From contig CM020620.1 of NCBI GenBank assembly GCA_009829735.1, positions 21,860,020 to 21,924,019 on the forward strand: 64,000 nt of DNA. The letters run 5' to 3'. Origin of the DNA: Pyropia yezoensis. Taxonomy: Eukaryota; Rhodophyta; Bangiophyceae; Bangiales; Bangiaceae. Both the position numbers and the translations under genes were made by a program. This document shows positions 1 through 9,324 of this stretch, piece by piece. The notes under the pieces were generated by a model. That model did no database searches and was not told the origin of the DNA. It was given only the letters and a program-made list of their open reading frames with translations. The first letter of the stretch is position 1. The number at the start of each line of letters is the position of its first letter.

Positions 1-590
1 TATGATTGGGCCGCCGCAGCAAGCTTACCCGGCAGGCCAGTGAAATGCGCTGACACTTCTGCGCTGTCAGTGGGACTGCCGACAAGGGGGCTCGACGTGC
101 CAGCTGGCGCTCTTTTCTCCCACGCCCTCCCGCCCTCCTCCCTCTCCCGCTGTCGCCACGCCCGGTCTTAGCAGCCGGCGGAACCCGTCGCTGCGGCGGA
201 AGCGAGTGGGACCTTGCCAGATGGCGAGCGTGTGCGCCGAGACAGCACACCGCCCCCGCCACGCCCCCTCTCTTTCGACGGACCGTCGCTCCCCCTTGCT
301 GTCGAGTGCGTGGCCGCCCCACTCACCCCCGCAGCCGCGTTTCATCCCACCCCCCCAGCGCCCGCCACCCCGCCCAAGCAGTGGACGTGGTCGTGTTTGC
401 ATTCAAGTTGACTGGCCGACGCGGCGGCGTCGTGGCACTGGGGAGCTCGCCGGGGACGGCCGCCCATTGGTCACTACGACGGGACGTGGCGGTCGCTGGG
501 CGTTGAGTGGGTGCCGTGAGGGGACCTGCTGCGCACTGCCTGAGAGCGCCCGAGGGGGGGAGGGCGGGGTAGGGGCGTGAGGGTGCAGGC
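1..590. other. Region upstream of the malic enzyme gene
   Basis: GC-rich sequence with short overlapping open frames on both strands, none with a recognisable domain. It probably holds the promoter and 5' leader of the malic enzyme gene, which begins at 591 or 615. I see no clear TATA box, RNA gene or repeat here. Confidence 0.4.
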
Positions 591-2996
591 GTGGTAGGGG
601 GGCCTGCCTGGCTCATGGCCGCGACGGCGGCGGCGCACACCCGACCCAACCCGCGACCGCCCGCGACCGCTTTTATTGCCACCCCGTCTGTGGGCCTGCC
701 GCTGGTGTCCCTGCGGCCAGCGACGTCGACGACCCCCCTCCGCGCCCGTGACCCGTCTCATCAGCGGTCACCGCCCCCGACCCCAGCCCCTGTCCCTGTC
801 GGCCTGTTTTGCTACGCCCGCAACGGCCGCCAGCCGTCCCGCCGGCACCCCCTGCGGGCGACCATGTCGCCGACACCCGGCGTTTCTGGCGCTGGCGCCG
901 TCAGCGTGGATGCGGCCCCCGCGGGTATCCCGGCCGCCTTGGGCGGGGTCGCGGCTGTCGGCGCAACCTCAGCCGCGGTCGTTGGCAATGGCGCCAAGGC
1001 CGCCGCCGCCGCCGCCCCCGCCGCCGCTGCCGCTGTTGCCACCGCCCCCGCCGGTCTGACGGGCGCGGCGCTGCTGCGGCACGGCGGCTACAGCGCGGGC
1101 CTCCGCTACACCACCGAGCAGCGCGCGGCGCTGGGCCTGACGGGCCTGCTGCCGCCGGCGGTGGAGAGCCTCCAGACGCAGGTGGCGCGGGTGGTGCGGC
1201 GAATGGGCGACTTGCGTCGCGGCCTGGACCAGTACGAGTACCTGGCCAGCGTGGACGCGGCAGACGAGCGCCTCTTTTACGCCACCGTCCTGACGCACCT
1301 GACGGAGATCATGCCGCTGATCTACACGCCCGTGGTGGGTACGTTGTGGGGGGGTCTGTGTAAGGGGGGAGGGGGGAGCAGAAGCAAGGTCAGATGGTGG
1401 ATGACGCTCGTGAAATGGGCCTGGTTTTCATTTAGTTTGCCCGAGAGCGTTGTTTGTTCTCCCTGCGCCATGCCGAGGCACTCTTGACTGACCGCCACTC
1501 GTTATTGCGTCGCGTCTTCCTGGCTGACCTTTGAGCGTCTTGATGGCGGTTCGAGGTGATGCGACCTCCATCCCCCTCTTCCTGGTTTCGTAGGTGCGGC
1601 TTGCCAGAACTATGGGCGCCTTTACGTGCGCCCGCGCGGCCTGTTCCTGTCCATTGCCTCCCCGCTGTCAGCCATCACGGAGGCGCTGAGCAACTGGCCT
1701 GAGAAGGACGTTCGTGTGATTGTCATGACTGATGGAGAGCGTATCTTGGGACTCGGGGACCTCGGTGCGCATGGCCATGGTATTCCCGTGGGGAAGCTGT
1801 CGCTGTATACGGCCTGCGGGGGTATTCACCCCCGCCACACCCTGCCCATCACCCTCGACACGGGAACAGACAATGCAGAACTGCGGGCCGACCCGGCCTA
1901 CCTCGGCAACCGCTTCCCGCGCGTCCGCGGCGTGGCGTACGACACCTTTGTGTCGGCCGTCCTAGCTGAGATTGTTGCCACCTTTGGTCGCCACGTTCTT
2001 TGCCAGTTTGAAGACTTTGCGCAGGCAAACGCGGCCCGCCTGCTGGTCAAGCACCGCGAGTCGTACACAACGTTCAATGACGACATCCAGGGGACGGCGG
2101 CGGTGGCCACGGCGGGGGTGTTGGCTGCCCTTCGCCTCAACGGTGTGCGGCCGCAGGTGCGGGAGCACACCTTCCTCTTCCTCGGCGCGGGGAGCGCCGG
2201 CATTGGCATTGCCGACCTCCTGTGCTCGCAGATGCTGGCCGAGGACGCGGCGGCCGCTGCCGCGGCGGGGACGGCGCCGATGCTGACGCCCGCCGCCGCA
2301 CGCGGCCGCTGTTTTTTCCTAGACTCCAAGGGCATTGTCGCCCGCGGCCGAGCCGCGCCCATCTCGGCGGAAAAGGCGCCTTACGCGGCGACGCTCGACG
2401 CGGCCGCGGCCGCCGTCCTGGGCGCAGACCCCAAGAGCCTCCTCACCGCCGTGCAGACGCTGCGGCCGACGGCCCTGATTGGCGTCTCCACCGTCCACGG
2501 CGCGTTTACGCCCGCCGTCCTTGGCGCGATGGCGGCGGCCAACGAGCGGCCGCTGGTGTTTGCGCTCTCCAACCCCACCTCCCAGTCCGAGTGCACCGCC
2601 GCTGAGGCGGTGGCCGCCACGGACGGGCGGGTGGTCTTTGCGTCAGGCTCCCCCTTCCCGCCCGTCCCCCGCCCAGACGGGTCGACGATGGTGCCCGGGC
2701 AGGGGAACAACGCGTACGTATTCCCCGGCCTGGGCGCGGGGGTGGTGCTGGCGGGCGCGTCGACGGTGCCCGACGCGCTCTTCCTCACCGCCGCCCGCGC
2801 GCTCGCCGCTGCCGTCACCCCCGACCGCCTCGCCGTCGGCGCCGTGTACCCGCCCATCGAGGAGGTGCGCCACGTCAGTGCGGTCATTGCGCTGGCGGTG
2901 GCCCACGGGGCGGCAGAGATGGGCATCGCGACCCGGGATGTGGGCGGCCTGACGCTGGAGGGGGTGCTCGACAGCATGTACGACCCGTTGCGGTAG
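591..2996 (+). CDS. NAD(P)-dependent malic enzyme, two exons
   Basis: Oxidatively decarboxylates malate to pyruvate with reduction of NAD(P). Exon 1 is 591-1338 and exon 2 is 1594-2996; the intron 1339-1593 begins GTACGT and ends TTTCGTAG. The junction splits a Gly codon, rebuilding YTPVVG then AACQNYGRLYVRPRG. Spliced length is 716 residues, longer than the usual 550-600. Family landmarks: Tyr245 in the YTP motif, GLGDLG and GIPVGK with Lys317, EDF at 389-391, FNDDIQGT at about 411-418, the dinucleotide-binding GAGSAG at 447-452, and near the C-terminus SNPTSQSE and GQGNNAYVFPGLG. The first ~90 residues before Met at 864 are rich in Ser, Thr, Arg and Pro and poor in acids, which suggests an organelle transit peptide. 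Met at 591 or 615 could be the start. NAD versus NADP use is not decided here. The gene faces ELP4 tail to tail. Confidence 0.95.
1339..1593 (+). other. Intron of the malic enzyme gene
   Basis: A 255-base intron with GT at 1339-1340 and AG at 1592-1593. Its removal restores the conserved malic enzyme sequence across the junction (YTPVVG / AACQNYG) in phase, and total coding length becomes a multiple of three. Confidence 0.9.
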
Positions 2997-3764
2997 GAAG
3001 GGGGGCGGGGGGGGGTGGGGCACCCCCCGCGTGCCTCTGGGTCCCGCACCTGGCGCGCGCCGCTCAGTTGTGTGTACACAGATGGGAAACAGGGGGGGCG
3101 GTCCGTGGCGCGTCTTTCCTTCTGCGTTTCTCTGCCCGTAGGGTATAGGTGAGTAGGCGGGGGGGGGTGGGGGTTTCGCGAGACCGCGGCTCGACGTGTG
3201 GGCAGGGCATAGTAGGCTGCCCACGCATTGGCCGCCAGCGTCCCACCGGTAGGGCGGTAAACGGCCTGGCGCACCCGCCAGCCACCTTCCCCCCCACAGC
3301 CCCCCCCCCCCGCCCACCCACGCGCGCGCGTGCTGTGCCTCCCCCCCTCATCCCCCCCCCGGCCCTCCCAGCCAGGAGGTTTCCGCTTCGCCGCCGCACC
3401 CCCACTCCCCCCCCCCCCCCCCCCAGACGGAGCCGCTGCCGCCACCGCCCACGCCGACGGTGCACAACCTGCGTCGCCCGCGGGCGACGTGGCGGCGGGG
3501 CGCATCCAGAGGGGGGGCGCCCCCCCGCCAAGGGACACGGTCACGGGGGGCACGCCCCGCGCCGCGCCGGCACGGCCGCACCCCGCCACCACCCCGCCCG
3601 CTGGGCGGGGAGGGAGAGGAAGGAGGGGGGGGGGGGAAAGGGGGTGGCACGCCCCCTGTGGCAGCGGTGCCCGCCAGGACGCGCCACCGCGGCCACGGCT
3701 GAGGGGGGGAGACATTGGCAATCGGGAGGGGGCAGGCAGGCCGCACCCCTCCACCTCCAGGGAC
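2997..3764. other. C/G-homopolymer spacer between convergent genes
   Basis: Spacer between the stop of the malic enzyme gene and the stop of ELP4. It is dominated by runs of C or G up to about 18 bases long and has no domain-bearing frame. Long open frames cross it on both strands only because stop codons are rare at this composition. It should hold both 3' untranslated regions. Confidence 0.5.
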
Positions 3765-4741
3765 TCAAAAGTCCACCCCCCCCCCCGGCTTACCCCCCCC
3801 ACACGCCCCCCCCCCCCCCCCCCACCCCCCCCCCGCCCGCCCCCCCCCCCGGGCCTTGCCCGTCTCAAAGCCCTCCGCCTCCAGCTCGGGCGCCGCCGCC
3901 GCCGGCTCCACCACCAGCCGCCGGCGGGAACGGCCAAACACCCACACCCGCCCCGCGGGGGGCGGCGGGGGCCCCCACGGCGGCGACGCGGCCACGCCCA
4001 GCACCCCCCCCCCGGCACCCCCACCCCCACCCCCGCCCCCGCCCCCGCCCACGGCGGCGGCGGCGGCGGTGGCAGCGGCGGGCGCCAGCCCCGCCGCCGC
4101 CGCGCCCGCGCCGCCGGCCGTGTCGAGCCACACCACCCCGTCGGCGGCGGCGGCCGCCGCCGCCGACGCGGCCCGCGGGGGGATGGTCACCAGCGCCACC
4201 CCGCCCGACGCGCGGACGGCGCGGCGCAGCCGGCGGAGGAGCGCCGGCAGGGACAGCTCGCCACCACCCCCACCGCCGGCGCTGCTGCTGCAGCCGCCGC
4301 CGCCGCCGGCGGCGCCACCGTCCCCACCGTCGGCAGCGAGCCCCCACAGCGGCGGCGCGAGCGCCGCCACCGCCACCCGCGGCAGTCGCCGGCACCGCAC
4401 CGCCGCGGCCACGTGCGCGTCCACGTGGTCGGCCAGGGCGGTGGCGGCAACGCCCACGCCCACGCCCAGCAGCGAGACGGCGGCGCCCGCGGCGGTGGCG
4501 GCGGCAATGGCCGACAAGCCCCGCGGGGCCGCCGCCGCCAGCGGCACCGACAGGTCCAGGGGCTTGCACAGGGGGGTGGCGCCGCCACCGCCGCCGCCGC
4601 CACCGTCGCCGCCGCCACCGCCGCCGCCACCACCGCCGCCGGCAGTCCCCGTCGGCGGTGCCGCGCCGGCGGCGGCGGCGGCGGTGCGGGCGTAGCGCCA
4701 CGCAATTTTGAGGTCCGCCGGCGGGGTGCCCGGCACCCACG

Positions 4742-4780
<39 letters not shown>

Positions 4781-5208
4781 CCCCCCCCCCCCGGGCGGCG
4801 GCGGCGGCGCCCCCCCCCCCCCCCCCCCCCTCGGCGGCCACCCACGGGAGGCGGCCAAAGGCGGCGTCCCCCCCCCCCCCCCCACGCCAAGCGCGACGGC
4901 GTGCCCCCACGCGAGGCCTTGCGCCGCAAAGCAGCCGAGAAAGGCGGCGGCGTAGGCGGTGGGCGGCGCATCCTCCACGAGGAGGGTGAGGGTGCCCAGC
5001 GGGAGGCCCCCGCCGAGCGCCGCGTCCAGCCCGGCCACGCCGGTGGAGGTGAGCGGCCACCCGCGGGAGGTGGGCGTCACTGCCGTGCCCGCCGCGGGGG
5101 GGAGGCGGGGGAAGGGGCGGGGGGGGGGGGGGGTGCCCAGAGGAGAGCTGGGGGGGGCATGCGCGGCGGCAGGCAGGGGGGGCGGCCCAGCCGCCGCCGC
5201 CGCCGCAG

Positions 5209-5258
<50 letters not shown>

Positions 5259-5635
5259 TCCGTCGCCTCCGCGCTGCTGTGGGGGGTCAGGGGCGGCACC
5301 CACGGGGCGGCGGCGGGGGGGGGGGGGGGGGGCGCCCCCGCGGCCACCGCTTCCGCTGCTGTTGCTGCTGCTGCCGCCGCTGCCGCTGCCGCCGCCGCTG
5401 CTGCCGCCAGCGCACCGCGTCCGCCACGGTCGCTACCGCCGCCACTACCGCCACCGCCGCCGCCGCCGCTGCCGCCGCCTCTGCCGCCGCCGCCGCCGCC
5501 GATAATGCTGCTGCTGTCTCCGCTGCTGCCGTTCGCAGCGACCGCCGCCGCGGCGCCAGTGGCGGCGGCGGCGGGGGCCTGCCGCGGGGGCGCGGTGGCG
5601 CCCGCGGCGGCGCGGGGCCGCCGCACAAAGCTCAT
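3765..5635 (-). CDS. ELP4: Elongator complex protein 4 (ELP4)
   Basis: Elp4 is a RecA-fold subunit of the Elp456 ring of Elongator, which modifies wobble uridines of tRNA. The start is the ATG at 5635 (MSFVRRPR). After an Ala/Gly-rich stretch to about residue 190 come the family hallmarks TSTGVAGLDAALGGGLPLGT and VEDAPPTAY, then AAQGLAWGHAVALG. Further on come DLKIAWRY near 4700, PLDLSVPL, and a C-terminal VWVFGRSRRRLVVEP near 3930. The whole is about 620 residues against a usual 370-450; the excess is Gly/Ala tracts. The N-terminal and C-terminal halves lie in different frames. The change falls at a 16-base C run (4868-4883), between GHAVALG and AAFGRLPW. Homopolymer miscounting in the assembly is the likeliest cause; a small intron is the alternative. 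Identification rests on motif order, since low-complexity inserts dilute similarity. Confidence 0.8.
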
Positions 5636-6122
5636 GGGGAGAGGCGGGCAGTGCTGCAAGGCGTTTAGGGCGATAGCGGAGCAGGAACGGGTGGACGGGG
5701 AGAGGAGGGAGGCGGGAGGGGGTGCGGGGAGGCGGGGGAAGGGAGGGGGAGCGGGGAGGCGGGGGAAGGGAGGGGGAGCGGGGAGGCGGCAGGGAGGGGA
5801 ACCAGCTGGACGCGCGGCCGCGGGATGCCCTCCGCCGCTGTTGTCCCGCCGCCCAAAAGACGACGCGACCGCGACGCCCCCAGCCCAGACACGAAAACAA
5901 AAGGCCAAAATTCAGTGAAAAGGAGGGGGGGGGTAGTTCTCACCGCCCCGGCGGTCGCGGGAAAAGGAGCCGGCGCGCACCGGAACACAACGGGTCGTGC
6001 GGCCGACGCGGTGCCGCCCACCGTCTGCTCTGGCCGTCATGGGCCGTGGCGCGGCCCGCCGCGGGGCGTGCCCCTCCCCGGCTGTCTGCCGCTCCCCGCA
6101 CCCCTCCCCTCCGACCGCCGCC

Positions 6123-6153
<31 letters not shown>

Positions 6154-6186
6154 GCGTCCGCCACCGCTGGTGGGACTGCAGGTACC
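5636..6186. other. Divergent intergenic region between ELP4 and the split host frame
   Basis: About 550 bases between the ELP4 start (minus) and the ATG at 6187 (plus), so probably a shared promoter region. It contains a G-rich tandem repeat at 5706-5795 and a C run near 6126-6152. No convincing TATA element was seen. Confidence 0.45.
5706..5795. repeat. G-rich tandem repeat, about 24-base unit
   Basis: Roughly three and a half copies of a GGGGAGGCGGGGGAAGGGAG-type unit lie directly upstream of the ELP4 start. On the plus strand the unit is purine-rich and has G-quadruplex potential. Confidence 0.7.
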
Positions 6187-6860
6187 ATGGCATCGCGGCC
6201 GGCTGCATTGGCCCCGCCGACCGCCGCCCGTGGCGGTGGGGGTGGCGGCGGCGGCGACGGCGACGGAGCGGCGGGGCGGCGGGCTGTGGGCGCGCCTGAG
6301 GGCGGGGGGGGGGAGCAGCGCGGTGGGGGGGAGGAGCGTGGTGGGGGGGAGGAGCGCGGTGGGGGTGGCGTGTGGAGAGGGTGTGGGGGTGGGGATGGGT
6401 CTTGTGGGGGAGGGGGCGCCGACGGGGGCGGCAGGGAGGGGGGACCGTGCCGCGCGGCGGCGGCGGCGGTGCCACCCCCCGCCCCGCCCCCGGCCCCGCC
6501 CCCCGCGGGGGTGGCACAGCTGCTGCTCGCCGACGATGAGGCGGCGGCCATTGAGGCGGCGGTCGTCGCTGCCGAGCGCGGCGCCCAGTCTGGCCCTGCC
6601 GTCGCCGCCGTCGCCGCCGTCGCCTTCGCCGCCGCCTCCAGCCGCATCGACGCCGCCGCCCCGCCATGGTCGGCGGCGGCGTCGCCCGCCGCGTGCCGCG
6701 GCGGTGGCGGCAGCGGCGGTAGTGGGCACCTGCATGGAGGCGGTGGATGGGGCGGCGGCGTCGGCGGCGGCGGCGGCGGCTGCGGCGGCGGCGGCGACAG
6801 CACGGCGTCTGCAGCAGCAGCGGCGCCCGCAGGGGTGGCGACGGCGGGGAGGGTGGCTGG
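6187..6860 (+). pseudogene. Host reading frame, first part, split by element A1
   Basis: Begins at an ATG in a good context (TACCATGG) and runs open to the A1 insertion point. It encodes an Ala/Gly-rich N-terminus, a G-rich repeat block at 6301-6400, then a more ordinary segment around 6500-6650 (AQLLLADDEAAAIEAA and following). The target duplication GCTGG occupies 6856-6860. Reading across the pre-insertion site, the frame continues in phase into 16101-16473, where HARP-like sequence lies. That supports a single host gene now interrupted. No known N-terminal domain is recognised in this part. Confidence 0.45.
6301..6400. repeat. G-rich tandem repeat inside the split host frame
   Basis: Three imperfect copies of a GGTGGGGGGGAGGAGCGYGG-like unit, followed by GGTGGGGGTGGCG. 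It encodes repeated Gly-Glu-Glu-Arg-Gly-type residues in the plus frame. Confidence 0.6.
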
Positions 6861-7258
6861 TGTGGCAGTATTGACCCCCAGGTAGGGGGGCAACACGTGC
6901 CATGCAAGGGGCGGCAGGCCACTAGCCTGATCCGTTCCTCCCCCTGCATTTGGGTCCATATTCCCTAAGTTTGGGATAGTTAGCTTAGTAGTAAATCCAA
7001 CTTGGATTTGAGGGTTTTCTGCATTTATCGTCTTGAATTTTCGTGTGGCCCGGTGGGCAGGTGCTGGGGTGGGAGATTCTGAGTGACGAAGAAACTGTTG
7101 GACCACACACCATCCTCTTGTTTGTCCGTGGGGGGTTTGCCCCACAACAGGGACAGAGTGTGTGCGACTTGCACTTCTTCCGGTTCCCCCGACACGGGAG
7201 GCAGCCCTGGCACACCGCCCCAACTTGGGTGCCGTGTGTGCTTGTGGTTTTTGCCACA
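6861..7258 (+). repeat. 5' LTR of A1 (398 bp, short type)
   Basis: Starts TGTGGCAGTATTGACC and ends GGTTTTTGCCACA, with matching terminal inverted heptamers TGTGGCA/TGCCACA. It lacks an internal block of about 71 bases found in the LTRs of A2 and C. Confidence 0.95.
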
Positions 7259-7260
7259 TT

Positions 7261-7279
7261 TGGTGGAGCAGCAGGGGAC
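7261..7279 (+). other. Primer-binding site of A1
   Basis: TGGTGGAGCAGCAGGGGAC lies two bases after the 5' LTR. Its complement ends CTGCTCCACCA, as expected for a tRNA 3' end with CCA. The tRNA species was not determined. The same 19 bases follow the 5' LTRs of A2 (20726-20744) and B (26089-26107). Confidence 0.7.
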
Positions 7280-7377
7280 AGAGGTAAACTTTACCTCCGG
7301 GTGCACCCGGGTGTAGGGGGCCCTCTGTCTCAGAGGAACGGTGGTCTTGGACCGTGTCATACGGATCGTCAGCCAAC

Positions 7378-9324
7378 ATGGCTAGCTCGGACCCCCCGTC
7401 GTCCGGGGAGTACACGGGTGACGCACGTACTTCAGTGCCTTTGAATACTGGTGAGACACAGGTGGGTTTACCTGGGGTCGCAGAGGGACTAGAGGTCCCT
7501 CAAGCCAGCAGGACTGGAAGTGCGGGCGGGCAACAGGCCACCCCGACTCAGTCGGGAGTTCACTCGGGTGACACTTCTGATGTGGGTGGGCCGAAGTCTG
7601 GCCACCGTGTGGTATACTCAACGGGAACGTCCCAAGGGGTGAGGACTGTCCCCGCGGGTTCCACTCGGGTTGGAGCCAACTTTGGCTTGGAGCCGTCGCC
7701 AACTAGGCTTTCGGAGGACGGCGGACCTCCGTTGGTCTGTGATGGGCTCGCGCCCAGGCCCCCGGTTGAGACCCCTGAGGAACGTGGTTACCCCTCAGGT
7801 GGACTCCCGGAGGCGGACCGAGACTCAACTGGAGTCGTCAATCCCCTCCTCGCGGAAACTGTCCGTCGGGAGGCGACCAATGTGTTGCGGCAGACTTTGC
7901 CGGACCTGGTGGTCACGATGACGAATACTATTCTGAATCAGATTGTGGCGAGTTTGCCAGATGGCCTTAATGTCCAGACCGGATTGGGGCTTTCGAGCCC
8001 ACAGGCGCAGGGGGAATCTCTCCTGACGCCTACCCCGGGTCGCCCCGAACTGGGGGCGACACCTGTGACTCCCAACGAGGGAGCCACACCATACGCGGTG
8101 GGGCGTACGCCCTTCACGGGGGAGTTCCCCCCGGAAACGCCGGCGGCTACACCAAGCGCGCCGCGCCGGACTACAGGCACTGAGAGTGAACTTACCCCAG
8201 TGCCACAGCGGCTGTTCCCTCAACGTGAGGTACCGCCCAAGATCCAGGTAGCCAACCCGGTCTACCAGAGGATCTTTGACTGTGAGACCTACGCCCTCCA
8301 CAACAAGTCGGTGGCGTATGGTCCTGACCAGGCCCGAGCCATGGGCCGTGCCAAGAAGAATGCACTTCATTCTTTTGGGCACAAAGCGGAGTGGGACGGA
8401 ACTCCCCCCCTCCGTTTCTTTGAGTTCCTACGTCGTTTCACAACAGCCTGTGACGACAATGCCATAAGTGAAGGCATGGCTTTTTACATGCTACAGGAGT
8501 TTACGAAGGGAGACCTGCGGACAGAACTTATGTCCGTCATGCCCAGCTCCTCAAGTGGAGGCGCTGGGGAGGTGACGTCCTATTTGGAGCTCGTCAACTG
8601 GTTGTTGAGAGCCATGGTTGATGAGGCAGCGTTGGCTTCTCAAGTCGAGGAGTTTACGCAAGCCCATCAGGAAGAGGCGGAGGACGAGTTGTCCTTTGCG
8701 GAGCGAGTCCGTAAGCTCAACAATCTTTGTGGGTTTCTTCATCCACAAGCTGTGGTGAAGAGTCGGTTTGTGGAGGGACTCCATTGGTCAGTCCGGATGG
8801 AGACCCGGGAGCATAACACTGCCCGGGCGACCCTGGCCGAGTTGGCCAGGTTCGCCTATCGCAGAGGCGAGGCCTACCGAAAGTTGCGGGAGGAACAACG
8901 CCAGGAGCGTCAGGCCGAGTTGGCCAAGGAACGGGAGGAGGCGCGCCAGGCCAGAGAGTTGAGAGAGGCACGCCGAATCCGCAAGGAGAGGGTGGTAGCT
9001 GCCGTGGGAACTTCCCAGGGTATCCCTTCGTCTTACCCAGTTGGGAAGACCCCTCCGGGAACTGACCATCGGTGTTGGAACTGCAACTCCGATGGACACT
9101 GGGCATATGACTGCCCCAAGTTGAGTAAACACATCCAACAACTTGTTAGGAATGCGAGTAAGAAGTCGGCTACGAGCGAAGTACGTTCACGCCGCGAGGG
9201 TGGGTCTCGACCGGTCGTCGCGGTCGCCACACCCTCGGCGGAGGAGGCGGACACGTCGTCCTCGGACTCGTCGTCTTCCTCCCCGCCCTCAGATTCGGAC
9301 GCCAAGTCGGCGGGAAACGAATGA
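7378..9324 (+). CDS. A1 gag
   Basis: 648 residues from the ATG at 7378. The N-terminal half is Ser/Thr/Pro/Gly-rich. A helical capsid-like part is centred near 8260-8760, followed by a Glu/Arg-rich helix (8870-8990). A CCHC zinc knuckle, CWNCNSDGHWAYDC, lies near 9073-9114. The C-terminus is a Ser/Asp-rich acidic tail. The stop overlaps the pol start as ATGA at 9321-9324. Confidence 0.9.
   Translation: MASSDPPSSGEYTGDARTSVPLNTGETQVGLPGVAEGLEVPQASRTGSAGGQQATPTQSGVHSGDTSDVGGPKSGHRVVYSTGTSQGVRTVPAGSTRVGANFGLEPSPTRLSEDGGPPLVCDGLAPRPPVETPEERGYPSGGLPEADRDSTGVVNPLLAETVRREATNVLRQTLPDLVVTMTNTILNQIVASLPDGLNVQTGLGLSSPQAQGESLLTPTPGRPELGATPVTPNEGATPYAVGRTPFTGEFPPETPAATPSAPRRTTGTESELTPVPQRLFPQREVPPKIQVANPVYQRIFDCETYALHNKSVAYGPDQARAMGRAKKNALHSFGHKAEWDGTPPLRFFEFLRRFTTACDDNAISEGMAFYMLQEFTKGDLRTELMSVMPSSSSGGAGEVTSYLELVNWLLRAMVDEAALASQVEEFTQAHQEEAEDELSFAERVRKLNNLCGFLHPQAVVKSRFVEGLHWSVRMETREHNTARATLAELARFAYRRGEAYRKLREEQRQERQAELAKEREEARQARELREARRIRKERVVAAVGTSQGIPSSYPVGKTPPGTDHRCWNCNSDGHWAYDCPKLSKHIQQLVRNASKKSATSEVRSRREGGSRPVVAVATPSAEEADTSSSDSSSSSPPSDSDAKSAGNE

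Noticed and set aside
3149-4955. Long plus-strand Pro/Arg/Ala frames opposite ELP4
   Set aside because: Antisense shadows of the Gly/Ala-rich ELP4 coding sequence, with no recognisable domain.
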